Shown one piece after another: positions 12,464-25,842 of a DNA stretch of 64,000 nt. A model generated the notes under the pieces. That model was not told the DNA's origin. It searched no databases and was given only the letters and a program-made list of their open reading frames with translations. This stretch comes from Scleromitrula shiraiana (taxonomy: Eukaryota > Ascomycota > Leotiomycetes > Helotiales > Sclerotiniaceae), in NCBI GenBank assembly GCA_028455995.1, contig JABELC010000005.1, positions 1,302,001-1,366,000 on the forward strand, written 5' to 3'. The first letter of the stretch is position 1; each line of letters opens with the position of its first letter. The position numbers and the translations under genes are program-made.

Positions 12464-15400
12464 ATGTCTTCATCAACCGAATCTAGAGAATTAGAGCTGG
12501 TTGGGAAAGTTGAGATGCGTATTGCTCTTGCAAAAGATGATAAACTCGAATCCATTTTGAAGCCCTATTTACCACCTTTACTTCTTAAACTTGCTAGCGA
12601 CCATCAAACTGTGCGCAACAAGGTATGTTATTGTGTTATATATAATCTTGATCTGGATCGTGGTATGTGAGTTTAGGTTACTGGCTAATTACATACCTAT
12701 CATAGGTCATATCAACATGCCAACATATCAAAGTTCGTCTTGCAGGAAACAAGTAGGTGCCAGTACTCCTATCACTACCTGATCCTTACTAAAATATCCA
12801 TCTCTATAGGGACATCGTCTTGCCCGTGGCAGCTCTAGTAAAGCAATATAAAGAACAGAGTTCGTCGATGATTCGGCATTTTGATCTTATGTTCATCCAA
12901 CAAAGTGTTGATAAACTTTCTTCTGCTGTAATTATAAAATTTCCTCCGATGAGAATGTAGCACCTGACCTGTGACTAGGAACAAATGGATCTAATACCTA
13001 CATTAATCCACGGGTTGGCCGATGATGCGGATAAGCCAACATGTGCCACGGTGTTCAATCTCTTTCTTCGTCTCTTGCCCCAACTCAAAGTACCTTCGAG
13101 GGGAAGCAAGGAGGACACAGAATTAAGGCAAAAACTTGGCCTTGACAAACACGAAGAAGATGCAAAGTTTCTAGGATCGTGGTTTGGGAAGTTGTTATTA
13201 CTGACTGTTGTACGCGCCGCTCCATCTGGAGTAACATGCCCTGGCCTTACTGTCAAGGAGTATGAATTTCTAACACTTAGTGGTAAACAAGAAGCTTGGG
13301 ATCCAACTTCTGACGAGGGTTTGAATTTGACACAGACCAAGATAACTGTCTTGAATTTCCTTACCAGCGGCGCTTTTACTGACGAAGAGCGGTTTTTACC
13401 AGCCTTGTTTGCATCCGCGGACTCTAATTCACGCATTTCTAGCATTGGCGACGATCTTTTGAAGCGTTCAACTGTTCCATTAGAAGACTCAGAATTAGTA
13501 CGCAAATTGCTAAGCATATACTTTTCTCTCAGACCTGCACTCCAGACGAGAATACTTATACTTTTGACAAAATCTGCTGTTTCAACCACATTTCCACAGG
13601 ATATTGTTAAGGTTGTACAAGAAGGAATCCAACCAGATGATAACACAAATGTACCAGCACCAGGTTTAGAGACCATAAAATTTCGAAATGCGCTATTTAA
13701 CTATATGAATTGGGTGTCTCGTATGGGATCTGTTCATGATCTTAGTCAGGTCGCTCCTCAACTTGTTGGCTTTTTACGCACTTACATAGAAGGCCAAGGC
13801 TGGCCAGTTCCCCATGAGAGATCATCTGATGCAGCTGCCTTACGTGCTTTAGCTTACGAGACACTTGGTGCACTCGCAAAGACTACGCCATCCATAGTGG
13901 TTGAGGAAAGCCTTTCGTTAATTCGATGGCTGTTCCGATCACTGACTGAAGAAGGTTCGTCTGACGATATATTTGTGAGTATAGAGGGAGCGCTTGCAAG
14001 TCTTTTGGGTGCATTTGCGACACCTTTACCTACAAATATCAGAGACGAACTCCGATTGCTACTATTGAAGTATATGTTACTTCAAGAAGGGGACGAAATT
14101 GTTAGAAGTGCTCGTTTTGCAACTGTCCGTTGGGCGAATCGTTGTTTAGGGTATAATGATATAGTAGCACGATGGATAGATATTCTTGCCTTAAGTGCTC
14201 GTACGGATGAGCGCAGCGATGTTGTTGAAGAGGGTGCAAAAGGATTGGTAAGTTCTGCGCCTCATGCGTTTCAGAGCTTTTGAATCAAAGAGCATCATAT
14301 TGACCAACTTCCCCAGGACCCGTATTGGTATAGACTTCTCAATTCGACGAGTGCATCAGTCGAGTGCCCTCTCCCAGAATGGAGTGAAATGGTTAAAGTC
14401 TTCTTCGGTGGCCAGACTCTTGTTGACAATTCTAACATTGCAAATACCATGAAAACTGGAATGGAAGTCGACAGTGTGTCCGTATTTGGAAACTTCTCTG
14501 GATCTAGGATTAACGCTTTTCCAGCTGCAATCAACTATAGTAGGAGAATGTTATTGTTGCGTGCCTTGGAGAAGAGCGATACACCACTTGGTATTGATGC
14601 AGATTGGGAGCGACAGTTAGATGTTCTATTTCGTTCCGATAAAGATTCCAGAAAAGCTATGAAGTCACATATCATGGCTGTCGATCAAGAAGCTCTTCAT
14701 ACATATCTTACAGCAGCTTTTGAGGGTATGCTGCGCAATGATGGGAATAGTCTAGCAGAATGTGGTAAATGCTTTGTTGAGATCGCTTCGATTGCACCAA
14801 GTAATGCCATTGGTCAACTTGCTAATAGATCCATTGAGCTGCTGCCATGTATCCGATCTAACAATGTTGCCACTAGATTTCTTGCAGGCCAGGCGATTGG
14901 AATCCTTGCGGGCCATCCATCCCAAGACGAGGACTCTTTTGAGAAACTAATTCAAACACTCTTGACAGACGTGAAGCCTTGGTCAACAGCAGTAGGAGCT
15001 GATGCAAACAAGGTGCATGGATCGATTATTGCTCTTGGCTATGTTCTAAGCAGAGCTTCTTACTACGGTCGTAGTAAATTGACAACAAAACCTATTATTG
15101 CAGAACTTCTTACCGAATTCTTACATATCTTTGAGGGCGTCAGAGATGCATCAACGAAAGAGGCAGTACTTAATGCAATTAGCCAGACAAGCGCTTCTGG
15201 TGTCTTGACAATTGATATGCTAGAAAAGTCCTCGCTCAAGGTCGACGGTGTTATTAATCTTCTGCTCACTGAAGCCAAAAAGGGTAACGAGAAAGCAATG
15301 TCGACTCTTGGTCGCCTCTCTATCCTCTTCGATGAGTCCCCAGATTCGGTGGAAGATGGTCCACTACGTACCATAACTAAAGGACTATACGACTTGTACG

Positions 15401-18400
15401 AATTAAAGCAGGCGGAAGTTCACTTCACTATTGGAGAGGCACTCAGTTGTGTAGGTGCATGTTGGGATTCGGATGTCTTACAGCTCAGTCTCGATGTTGA
15501 CTCTAAATTCAATGGCCGACAATCGTGAGTACATTCAATCGGGTTTCCTCTTTCAACCCTAATATATATTTGCGTTTGTATTTTTAACAATGTCTAAATT
15601 CCATTATTTCTACATTACCCTCTTAAGGTAATTCCATTTAAAATTCAACCATTGCTAACCCTTGATGTTCTAGCCGATCTAATGCTTTTGAAGCCATTAT
15701 CCAGAAACTCTTGGAAGATTGTAAAACCACCAAGCCTTCACTAAAGAAGGCATCTGGAATCTGGCTCTTCTGTTTGATTCAATACAGTGGGCATCTCAAG
15801 CAAGTTCAGACAGTATTAAGAGAGTGCCAGGCTGCTTTCATGGGATTGCTTTCAGCACGCGAAGACATCGTTCAGGAGACAGCTTCGCGTGGATTAAATT
15901 TGGTCTATGAACAAGGTGATGCAGAGCTTAGAGAGAAGCTTGTCAAAGATCTCGTATCAAGTTTCACAGGAACAAGCACCCTCAAAGTTCACGAGGATAC
16001 TGAGTTGTTTGAACCTGGAGCATTACCAACTGGCGAAGGAAAATCCGTTACGTCCTACAAAGACATAGTAAGCCTTGCAAATGAGGTTGGTGATCAAGGT
16101 TTAGTCTACAAATTCATGAGTCTTGCGACAAACGCTGCTACCTGGTCTACTCGATCTGCGTTTGGACGATTTGGGCTGAGTAATATTCTTTCTGAATCCG
16201 AGATTGATCCAAAGTTGTACCCGAAGTTGTATAGATATCGATTTGATCCAAATCCAAATGTCCAACGTTCCATGAATGATATCTGGAATGCCTTGGTTAA
16301 AGATTCAAACACGACTATCAATCAATACTTCGATGAGATCCTCAAGGATCTATTAAAGAGTATTCTTGGGAAGGAATGGAGAACGAGAGAAGCTAGTTGT
16401 GCTGCTATTGCTGATCTCGTACAAGGAAGAGATTTTGAAAAATACGAGAAGCATCTTCACGATATATGGCATGTTGCCTTCAAAGTTCTCGATGACATTA
16501 AAGGATCGGTACGAAAAGCTGCTTTATCACTCAGCATGGCCTTGACTGGTATACTTGTTCGTCAGGTAGAAGCTGGCACATCATCGAAACATGCACAAGC
16601 AATGTTGAAGGACGTCTTACCATTCCTACTATCCGATCAAGGTCTCGAAAGCTCCGCAAAAGAGGTTCGAACTTTCGCAACCATTACAGTACTTAAACTT
16701 ATCAAGAGTGGCGGAAAAGCACTTCTTCCATTTGTTCCAAACCTAGTCGAACAATTACTAGGCTTGTTAAGCACATTGGAACCCGAAGGAATCGATTACT
16801 TGTACTTGAGAGCTGATCACTACGATATTACAAAAGAGAAGATTGACAGTGCACGAACAAATGCAGTAACACAATCTCCACTTATGGAAGCCATTGAGCG
16901 CTGTCTCGATGTAATCGACGAACCAACCATGAAAGAGTTCGTTCCACATCTTGAAAACGTCATCAAAACCACTGTTGGAATGCCAACCAAAGTTGGTTGT
17001 GCCAGTGTCCTTGTAAGTCTTGCGACCCGTCAATCAATTATATTCCGCCCACACGCCGATCATTTTCTCAAAATACTCGAAAAATCGGTCTTGGATCGCA
17101 ACAACGCTGTCAGTGCTTCTTATGCTCGTGCCGCAGGCTATATCTCTCGACTAGCCACCGATAAAGCCCTTCTACGTTTATTTGATTACACGCAAACTCT
17201 CTACTTCAATGCCGAAGATGAAACCCGCCGCCAAATATCCTCCGACCTAATCTACAGCATCTCCAAGTTCGCACCCGACCGATTCAACTCTCTGTCATCC
17301 TCCTTCCTCCCCTTCATATTCTTCTGCAAACACGACTTTGACTCCTCCACCTCCGCACAATTCACCAAAACCTGGTCCGAAAACGTAGGCGGTTCCCGCG
17401 CCGTCCTCCTCTACGCTAAAGAAATCACCGATCTTGTTCTCTCCCACATCGACTCCCCAAAATGGGCTATCAAACACACGGCTGCCCTCACAGTCGCCGA
17501 TATCTTAACCTCCATCAGTACATCCATCATCGACGCCCCAACCAGCGCACTCCTCTGGCCGGCCCTCGAGAAAGCCCTCGCGCTCAAAACCTTCGTCGGA
17601 AAAGAAAACGTTCTAAAAGCCTTCACCAAATTCATCACACTCTCCTCCACATTCCTAGCATCCGAATCCGCCATCGCGGCCACGACGAAGAAAATCGCCC
17701 TCAGAGAAGCCAAACGAAATAACGATATCTATCGTCCCCATGCTTTCCTTGCCTTGGGCGAATACGCAGAAGCGAGAAGCGAGCTGGATATGTGGGATGA
17801 AGTCTACGGCATCATATCACCACTTCTAGACGATCTTTTAAACGAGGATAGGAATAAAGATAAAATGGATATCGATACATCGAGCACTCCAAAAGATAAA
17901 TCCACCTCCTCTTCTTCATCCTCTTCAATAGAAGAAGAAACCATCACCGCATCCCTAACAACCCTCTTCCTCGCCATCCCAACAAAATCAACCCATCCCA
18001 ATCCCTCCCCTCTATCCTATCTCCCTTCCCTGCATAGACTCTGCGTGGAGATTTTAGCATCATCTAATATCTCGAATTCCAACGCGCTACTCACGATCTT
18101 GTATACAAGGATCGAGAAGTTATTTAAGAGTTTACGGGGACGGACACATAGTGTGGAGGTGAATAATCACGGCATGTGTAGGGATTGGATGGGGGTTTTG
18201 GGGCTGGAGGGGAATGATAGTGGAGGGGGAATGGCGGGAGTAGGAAGTGAGAATGTGAGGAGGAAGAGGGGGGAGGCGGCGAGGGAGATTGTGGAGGCGT
18301 GGAAGGGCGGTGTGTTTGGGGTGTGGGGGGAGGAGAGGGAAGAGTTGAGGGGGTGGATGAGGGCGTGTGTGGAGGGCGTGGTGAGGGAGGAGAGGAATGA

Positions 18401-18452
18401 GGGGGTGAGGGGGGTTTGGGAGGTGGTGAGGAGGGGTTTGGATGACGTGTGA
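12464..18452 (+). CDS. ECM29: Proteasome adaptor/scaffold protein Ecm29
   Basis: Six exons (12464-12622, 12706-12752, 12810-12927, 12979-14247, 14317-15524, 15674-18452) give 1859 aa, close to yeast and human Ecm29 (about 1850). The N-terminus (MSSSTESRELELVGKVEMRI, KPYLPPLLLKLASDHQTVRN, HIKVRLAGNKDIVLPVAALV) and centre match the Ecm29 family, and nearly the whole chain reads as helical HEAT-like repeats. Ecm29 tethers the 26S core particle to the regulatory particle, inhibits faulty proteasomes and links them to transport. The C-terminal 200 codons are odd: a CT-rich stretch, a Ser run and a DKMDID linker, then very G-rich coding DNA encoding RRKRGEAAREIVEAW and similar. Every junction is in phase. 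It lies head-to-head with the zinc-cluster regulator and tail-to-tail with the Ca2+-ATPase. Confidence 0.95.
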
Positions 18453-19240
18453 GTTGGTGAGTGGATATTTGGCTGACGTTTCCGTAAGGGGAATAATTGG
18501 TATTCAGATGCGTGGTTGTATGGTTATATGGTTATATGATTAATTTGATGATGATGATAACGATGATCATGATAACGATGGTAGATGCATAAAGTATCCA
18601 AACAAATCCACCATCCATCTCAAAACACGAACACACAATCAAACCATTCTAAACATGCAAACCAGAGTACAACAAATATCCAAAAATGTAAACTTTATTT
18701 CCATTCATTCATCCATCCATTCATTCATCCATTGATTTATTTATTTATTTATATAATTTTACTGTATACCTATTCTTCTTCGCCATCTTCCTTATCCTCA
18801 TCCTCATCCTCTCGTATCCATCGTATCCATCGTATCCATCGTATCCACCCCCTCCCTCTCTTCTCTTCTCTTCTCGAATAAAATACAGGATAATGTAAAC
18901 AAATATGTATGTATATATATAAGTGATACTCCATATCATACCATACCATACCATACCATACCATACTATACTATCGGACTCTTTCTTTCTTTCTCATCTC
19001 ATCTCATCTCAACTGAACTGATCTCATTCCTATTTACTCCACGTGTGTGTCTGTCTAATGTACCTGTAGTTTCTTCCTATTCCTACCCATTGCCTACTTT
19101 ACTGTACTTTACTGTACTGTACTTTACTTTATTTTACTTTATTTTACTTTACTTTACTTTACTTTCCCAACCTTTTTTCCCATTTCAGTAATCAAACAAT
19201 TAATCTCCCTCTCTCCTTCTTTCTTTCTGCTTCTCTCTAT
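18453..19240. repeat. Convergent intergenic region made largely of microsatellites
   Basis: Between the stop codons of ECM29 and the Ca2+-ATPase. It contains GATGAT/AACGATG runs (18545-18580), CATTCATC and TTTA runs (18700-18757), four TCGTATCCA copies (18812-18848), CCATA copies (18937-18968) and ACTTT/ACTGT repeats (19094-19165). Open frames here are repeat translations, not genes. Both 3' UTRs should end inside. Confidence 0.75.
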
Positions 19241-22200
19241 CTATTCTTTCTTTGGCTTCTCAAGTAGTGTGTTTTTCTGCATGAAGAATTGTCTCTCTAG
19301 GAATTTAAGTACTTCGTCGATGATTCTATATGTAACCATTAGCACAGCACGATGTGATGAATGAATGAATGAATGAATGAACAGAGGAAGAAAAGAAAGG
19401 AGGGGAGGGGAGGAGATATTTTTTTTTTTAGAAAAAATAAGGAACAAAAATCAAAACTTACATAACCGGCGCACTAATCACCAACACAGCCCTCCACTCA
19501 TTCCAATTAAGGGGCAAGATGGAGAAAAGCGTCTGTAAGATAGGCGTATAAAGAAGTGCGAAATGCAACGCCATGGAAAGCGTAATTGCATAAACCAGCA
19601 TCATATTTTCCCACAACGGAAGCGTAAGTAGCGATTCCGAAGACGAGAGGGCATTCATTGCATTTAACATTTCGATGACGACGAGGATAGAGAGAGAGAC
19701 CGTGGAAGCCGATTTCGCCGTATCATTTGCGAACATCTCGCAGCCGATTTCCGAGAATTGAGACGAGCAGCGATGGAAATGTGAGAGTTGCCAAAAGGTA
19801 ATTTGGGGTCCTTCGGGATTGTACATGAACCACCAGGCGTAACCGGCGACGGTGGCCAATCCCACGTAGATTCCAATGACCATGTAGCGGAAGAAGAGCC
19901 AGCCGCCAATGAGAGCTTCGTCTCTTTTGCGGGGTTGACGCTTCATGACATCGTGATCGGGAGGGTTGAAGGAGAGGGCAGTTGCGGGGAGACCATCGGT
20001 GACGAGATTTACCCAGAGTAATTGGACGGGGATCAAAGCTTCCGGCATACCAACGGCGGCAGTGAGGAAGATAGAGACTACCTCGCCGATGTTGGAAGAG
20101 ATTAGATAGCGAATAAATTGTTGAGTATTGTTGTAGATAGATCGACCTTCTTCAATAGCAACTTCGATCGTTGCAAAGTTGTTATCAGCCAGAACCATAT
20201 CAGCAGCTAATTTTGAAACATCGGTACCAGAACCCATGGCAACACCAATATCAGCCTTTTTGAGGGCTGGTGCATCATTGACACCATCACCAGTCATAGC
20301 AACAACTTCACCAGCGGACTGTAGGAGATCAACAAGTTTAGATTTGTGACTTGGCTCGACACGAGAGAATAGAGAAGCCGTCTTAGCAGCAATTAACTGC
20401 TCACTTTCGCTGAGGTTATCGAATTCCCGTCCAGTGTAGCTTTTGCCTTTGAGGTCTTCGTATTCGCCAAAGACACCAATCTGTTTGCAGATTGCCTCGG
20501 CAGTATTACGATTATCACCAGTGATGACAATAACACGAATTCCAGCTTCCTTACACAATCGAATAGAGCCAGCTACCTCAGGACGAGGAGGATCAAGCAT
20601 ACCGACGAGACCAAGTAGTGTTAACCTTTGTTCAAGCTGAGAATATTCCGATGTAGTTTTTGCAGTCTTCAACAATGGGTTTGAGGCGACATCTTCCAAG
20701 CTGGCGAGAGCAATAACACGAAGACCTCTGTTACCATATTCGACAACTTCTTTCAACAGGAGTTCGGAAAGAGTCTCGGTAAGTGGAACCCTCTTGCCAT
20801 TTGCGCCAACCAAAGTATGGGTACAACGATCGATAATAGCTTCTGGAGCTCCTTTAACAAGTAGCTTTTGTTGTTGACCATTGCCGACAAGAACGGACAT
20901 GCTTTTTCTATCACGAGAAAATTCGTAAGTAGCGAGACGAGGAGTTCTCTTTTCATACCAAGAGCTAGCGTGGTGAAGACATTCACCAGCTGCGATACTG
21001 GCTCTAGCCTGATTATGTGTAGGGTCTTGAGTTCCAATCTTCTCTACCAAGACACGTAAAGCACCTTCGGTTGGTTCTCCAACGTTAGAGTAGGTGCTAG
21101 TCTTGGCATCAAATGCAAGGGCAGATTCGTTACAGAGGGCAGCTACTTCAGCCATTTGGAAGATCGTGTTGGATTTTCCGGCTATGTTTTGGACCACAGC
21201 ACCATTAGAAAGAATGTTTCCGTTGGGAGAGAAGGTAGTGCCTTCAACTTCCAACTCCTCCAAATCATTGCCCGCTTCATTGATATATACAACTTTGTTG
21301 ACACTCATTTGATTGGTCGTTAGAGTACCGGTCTTATCTGAACAGATTACACTGCAGCTTCCCAATGTTTCCACAGATGGCAAACTTCGAACAACCGCGT
21401 TTTTAGCAGCCATCTTGCGCGTACCAAGAGCCAAACAAGTTGTGATAACAACAGCGAGACCTTCTGGGATAGCTGCGACTCCAAGAGACACAGCAATCTT
21501 GAGATAGTAGATAGCTCCTTTAGCCATACTTCCATGAGAGGGGTCATTGAAATGTGGGATATTGATAAGCCAAACGACAATACAGATAACGGAAATGACC
21601 TTGGCCAATGTATCACCGAAATCGTTGAGCTTTTGCTTGAGGGGAGTTGGCTCGGAAATTTGTGCGGTAATGCTTTCATGGATATCTCCAATGGCCGTGT
21701 TTGATCCAGTAAGAACGACAATTGCCGTCGCATGTCCAGTAACCACGGTGGTTCCAGAAAAGAGCATGTTTGTCTGATCCTGCTTAACAGCCTTCAAATC
21801 CTTGACTGCCGCGGTAACTTTTCCAACACTCTCACTCTCTCCGGTAAGAATTGCTTGATCGACAGCGAAACTGTTGCTTTGAATTGCGAGGACTCTGCAA
21901 TCTGCTGGAATTCTGTCTCCCACCGCGATTGTAATAACATCTCCAGGAACCAACTCCTCCGCGCGAATCCGTGTAACATGTCCATTTCTAATAACCTTTG
22001 CTTCGTTTGCTGAGTATTCTTGGAGCGCAGCAATTGCTTTCTCTGCGCTACTTTCTTGGGAAACACCAACGACCGCATTGAGGATTAAAATTGTGAGAAT
22101 CTACGTCTATGTATTAGCAACTTCATCCATATCTGTGTAAAGATTCCAACATACAACAGCGGGGTCCACAAAAACAGTCCATCCTCCTTCATCTTCGAAG

Positions 22201-22508
22201 AGAGCTAAAACAAAAGAAATTGCGGCGGATCCTAATAATATAATAACAAGTTGATCTTTGAATTGTTCGAGGATCAGCTCCCATATAGGAGTAGGGGGTT
22301 CTTCTGCGATTGCTGTTGGATAGTTAGTCGACAGTTCTTCCAATCAAACCGGCGCATCAAGCTCCTAGAACCAATGCATATCCTACTTACCATTACGACC
22401 ATGTTGATCTCTAAATTTTTTGACTTGTGAATCCGTAAGACCATGAGTCTCAGAGACAGAAAAGTGCGCCAGGACCTCAGAGGTCGAATGAGCAAATGCA
22501 CTGTCCAT
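19241..22508 (-). CDS. SERCA-type P-type Ca2+-transporting ATPase
   Basis: Four exons (22508-22391, 22312-22155, 22100-19462, 19325-19241) encode 999 aa, the family's usual length. In order: the N-terminal cytosolic segment (HFSVSETHGLTDSQV), M1-M2, the actuator loop LTGESESV, M4 with AAIPEGLAVV, the phosphorylation site CSDKTGTLTTNQM, the nucleotide-domain KGAPE, the hinge MTGDGVNDAPALKKADIG, and M6 with NLVTDGLPATALSFNPPDHD. It uses ATP to pump Ca2+ into the ER/secretory lumen. The final 28 codons (IIDEVLKFLERQF.. ending EKPKKE) lie on a separate exon behind a 136-nt intron that carries a TGAA microsatellite and a poly-T run. Without that intron the protein would stop at ISAPVM. Aspergillus and Neurospora homologs exist (srcA, nca-1); which one this matches best was not tested. 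Confidence 0.96.
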
Positions 22509-25063
22509 CTTTTATATGCAGATACGCAGTATATTTGAAGAGGACGTGGGGCAAGCAAGGTGAGGAAATGGTTGTAGCGATGACAGCCACTTTATTCAAG
22601 TTGATTATCTCATCTAAATAGGTAGAATTTCAGGACAGATTGCAAAGAACAACACAGGATAAGAAAGAATTGGAAAATTCAATTCTTTTTTCAATGCAAG
22701 ATAAAAAAATAAAATAAAATAAAATAAAAATCTTTAACTTGAAAGAAAAGAGATTCTAATTGTTTGAGGTTTACGTTTACCTAGGTACTTTTAACAAGTC
22801 CACGGTGTCCTTCCAGGTTTTCTGTATATAAATTCGAAGTACAAGATGCCAAGATGTAGATCTAGAAGCTATGATTGGATAGATTGTGATTACATAAGTC
22901 AAAAGTTGCCTCAAGAGGCGGATATCATTATCAATTGATAATAACTTATAATATAAGTTTAGCTCTTTAGTTGCCGGCACCGAGTTGGAGATTAGAATGG
23001 AGATTAGAAAGCAATGGAAAAGCCATACTTGAGTGAGTACCTTTGTTACTTTGTAACATCTAATTAGATAGTCATTAGATGTTTGACATATTTGATATTG
23101 ATATTGATATTGATATTGATATTGATATCTATATCTTCCCTTTCGATCCTATGGTATATACAACTGCTATGCACTCAAGAAGCAGGTATCGCAAAGATAC
23201 TTTTACATAGCATCAGATAATATCGTTAGCTAATTCTATGCTAGGTAGTAATGAATTGAGGGGTATAGAAAGAAAGGAGGGAAAAGGGATGTAGGTAAAG
23301 TACGGAATACTATAAGGTTATTACCGTACTGTGTTCCTTTTCACATCATAAATCATTGATGCTATAGAAGTAACTGCTACTACTGCTTCATTGATGAAGT
23401 TAAATAAATATGCGTGCGCTCCCGCCTTTTATTATTGCAGTTGATATCTTCAAATCCTGACGCTCAACTCTTGGGATGAATAATTTTGGGAAACGATATT
23501 CATAATCCGGGTATCTTCAACAATTTAAATATCATTGGCTAAAACCACATCTTAAATGGATATCTATCTAATATCTATCTATGGCCTATGATAGGAATCT
23601 AGGATAGGTTCCGTACCAAGGTATTTCTATCCTTGTTTACCACGAGGCAGACATGATAATTCGTCACTTCCGGCCAGGTTGCTTTTCCAGAACAAACTGG
23701 AAGCGCCGACTCTTGTGTATTCAAAGAGTCAAAGAGATTGGTATCAAACTCAACGTTTCTTTTGATTACTTACCACGGAATCTCATTGCATTGATTGCTT
23801 AAGTGAATTAAAAATTCGGTGATCATATCTCCGAAAATGTACAATTTACGAAGTGAGTAATAAAAGTGATGATGATTTGAATCTCCTCGTCCATTTCCTT
23901 GGAACATACAGTACAATACAGTACAGTACAGTACAGCACAGCACATAACCCATATGTATTGAAATGTATTGTATAATTCATTTGGATATTATTGTAATCC
24001 AAGATAGGGGCTTCGTCGATCTCAACAATTGAGGATATTAAGAGGAGTAAATATAATATGCAAGAAATAAAGCATCTTCAATAATGTGTAATTGCTTCTT
24101 CTTCTTATAGGTATCTTGAATGATGAGTGGCTCGGGATATGGTGCACATGGTACACCTTCGTCATTCTATGAATATCGGCACTATATCCTTGATTACAGC
24201 TGATATTCAAAGAAAGATGATCATTTTATCATCAATATCACCCATCTCCTATCTTGTTGTCAGTAACAGTACCATCATCAATTTATGAAAATCAAGAGCA
24301 AAGATACAAACCGAACTTCCAATGTGAATGTTCCAGTCCAATCCAGTAGAATTTAAGAACTTCTAAACTCCATTCTTCAGTTCGTGTCAAGTTCGTGTCA
24401 AGTTCGTTCTAGCCTTCTAGGTACAGTATCTAGGTACAGTAGAGAGAGGCTAGGAGACTAGGAGGCTAGGAGGCTAGTTGTCACCAAAAGAATCCACCTG
24501 GGCACTATCCATTATCCACTATACGTGGGGCAATAATAAATCTAACAAGTTGCTTTAGATGGAAAATCAACAAGAGACCAGCCTGGTTCTTTATTAAATA
24601 GGGGAGGGAGAATGATGAGTGTGACTAAAACATGTGCAGTATGAAGAACACTTCTGTATTTCTGTATTGATGAGAAGTGCGCGTTGAAGTTTGTTATTAT
24701 TATTCATTTAATTATTGACATGATGGAATGAAGAGAAAGAAGGGAGTGAATGAATGGCTTGCCTTCGTATCTCTTCATCACTATCTATAGACAAGAGAAG
24801 AACTTTAGAAGCGAAGTCCCCCCATCATCACCATCATCATATGCCAACTAACGGGAATGGTGATAATTGGTCGTAATCGTTATCATTCCATTCCAGAAGT
24901 CTTCTGCTCTTTTTCCTATGAGGGAATGGATTCACGAATTTCTCGGAATGACCTCAAACAGCAATTTGATTTATTATTATTATTATCATTATTATTAGTT
25001 TAACTTGATGTTGATGTACTCAGAGTCCCAGACAAGGTAAATATTCAATATCATCAATATAAC

Positions 25064-25094
<31 letters not shown>

Positions 25095-25842
25095 CATCAT
25101 TATTATTATAATTCACTACAATTGTTGGATCTGTTTACATTTTTATTAATTTGACTTTCATTATGAGTAGATTCTCCAAGTTTTTCTTTTGATTACTTCC
25201 CTCATAAAAAATCATAAATTTTTTTTTCTTTTAATACGTTCACCCTATTATTTATTAAATTGAACTCGCTTAACAAATGAATCATATCAATACTTCGTAA
25301 TTGATACCTCGATAGAAACTGTTAAAAATGTTCATGATAAATTTACACCCATGATCTTCTTACAAAACCTTACCTAGTCATTTTACTCACACACCCTTTC
25401 TTCTACAGTGGTTTTTGAAAAACCTCCACCACTCCCCTTCTTATTATTTTCCCCCCCTTCTATTTTCTCTCCTTCTATTTCCCCCCCCCCTTCTATTTTC
25501 CCCCCTTCCATCTCACTCTCACACTCTCACACTCCTCTTTTTAATTCAAACAACAATCACGACTAATAAAAAAGCAACCCAACATATTCTTTCCTCTCCC
25601 ACTTCCATCTACCACTCCTCCCACCCCCCCCCCCTCTCTCCCCCCAAAACTCAAATTCAAATCTTTCTCTCTATTTCCTTACTATTAACTACACACCACA
25701 ACCAACACCCTTACAACAAAAAACTTCCAACTTCTTTTTCTTAAGAAATCCACCACCCATAAAAAACAATACAACAACAACAACAACAACAATACAATAA
25801 GAGAATCCTTTCTTACTTTTAAATCAAAAAAAATCAGAAAAG
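22509..25842. promoter_or_regulatory. Long divergent intergenic region between Ca2+-ATPase and 14-3-3 genes
   Basis: 3.3 kb without a supported gene. It holds both promoters, TGATAT repeats (23092-23130), ACAGT repeats (about 23908-23944), TTA repeats (about 25068-25110), and, just upstream of the 14-3-3 start, a pyrimidine-rich leader (about 25390-25750) with several C-runs, followed by a CAA repeat (about 25775-25800). Open frames here are low-complexity. Confidence 0.6.
23092..23130. repeat. TGATAT hexamer repeat
   Basis: Six head-to-tail copies in noncoding DNA upstream of the Ca2+-ATPase gene. Confidence 0.85.

Noticed and set aside
12975..13676. 233-codon minus-strand frame
   Set aside because: Exact antisense shadow of ECM29 exon 4.
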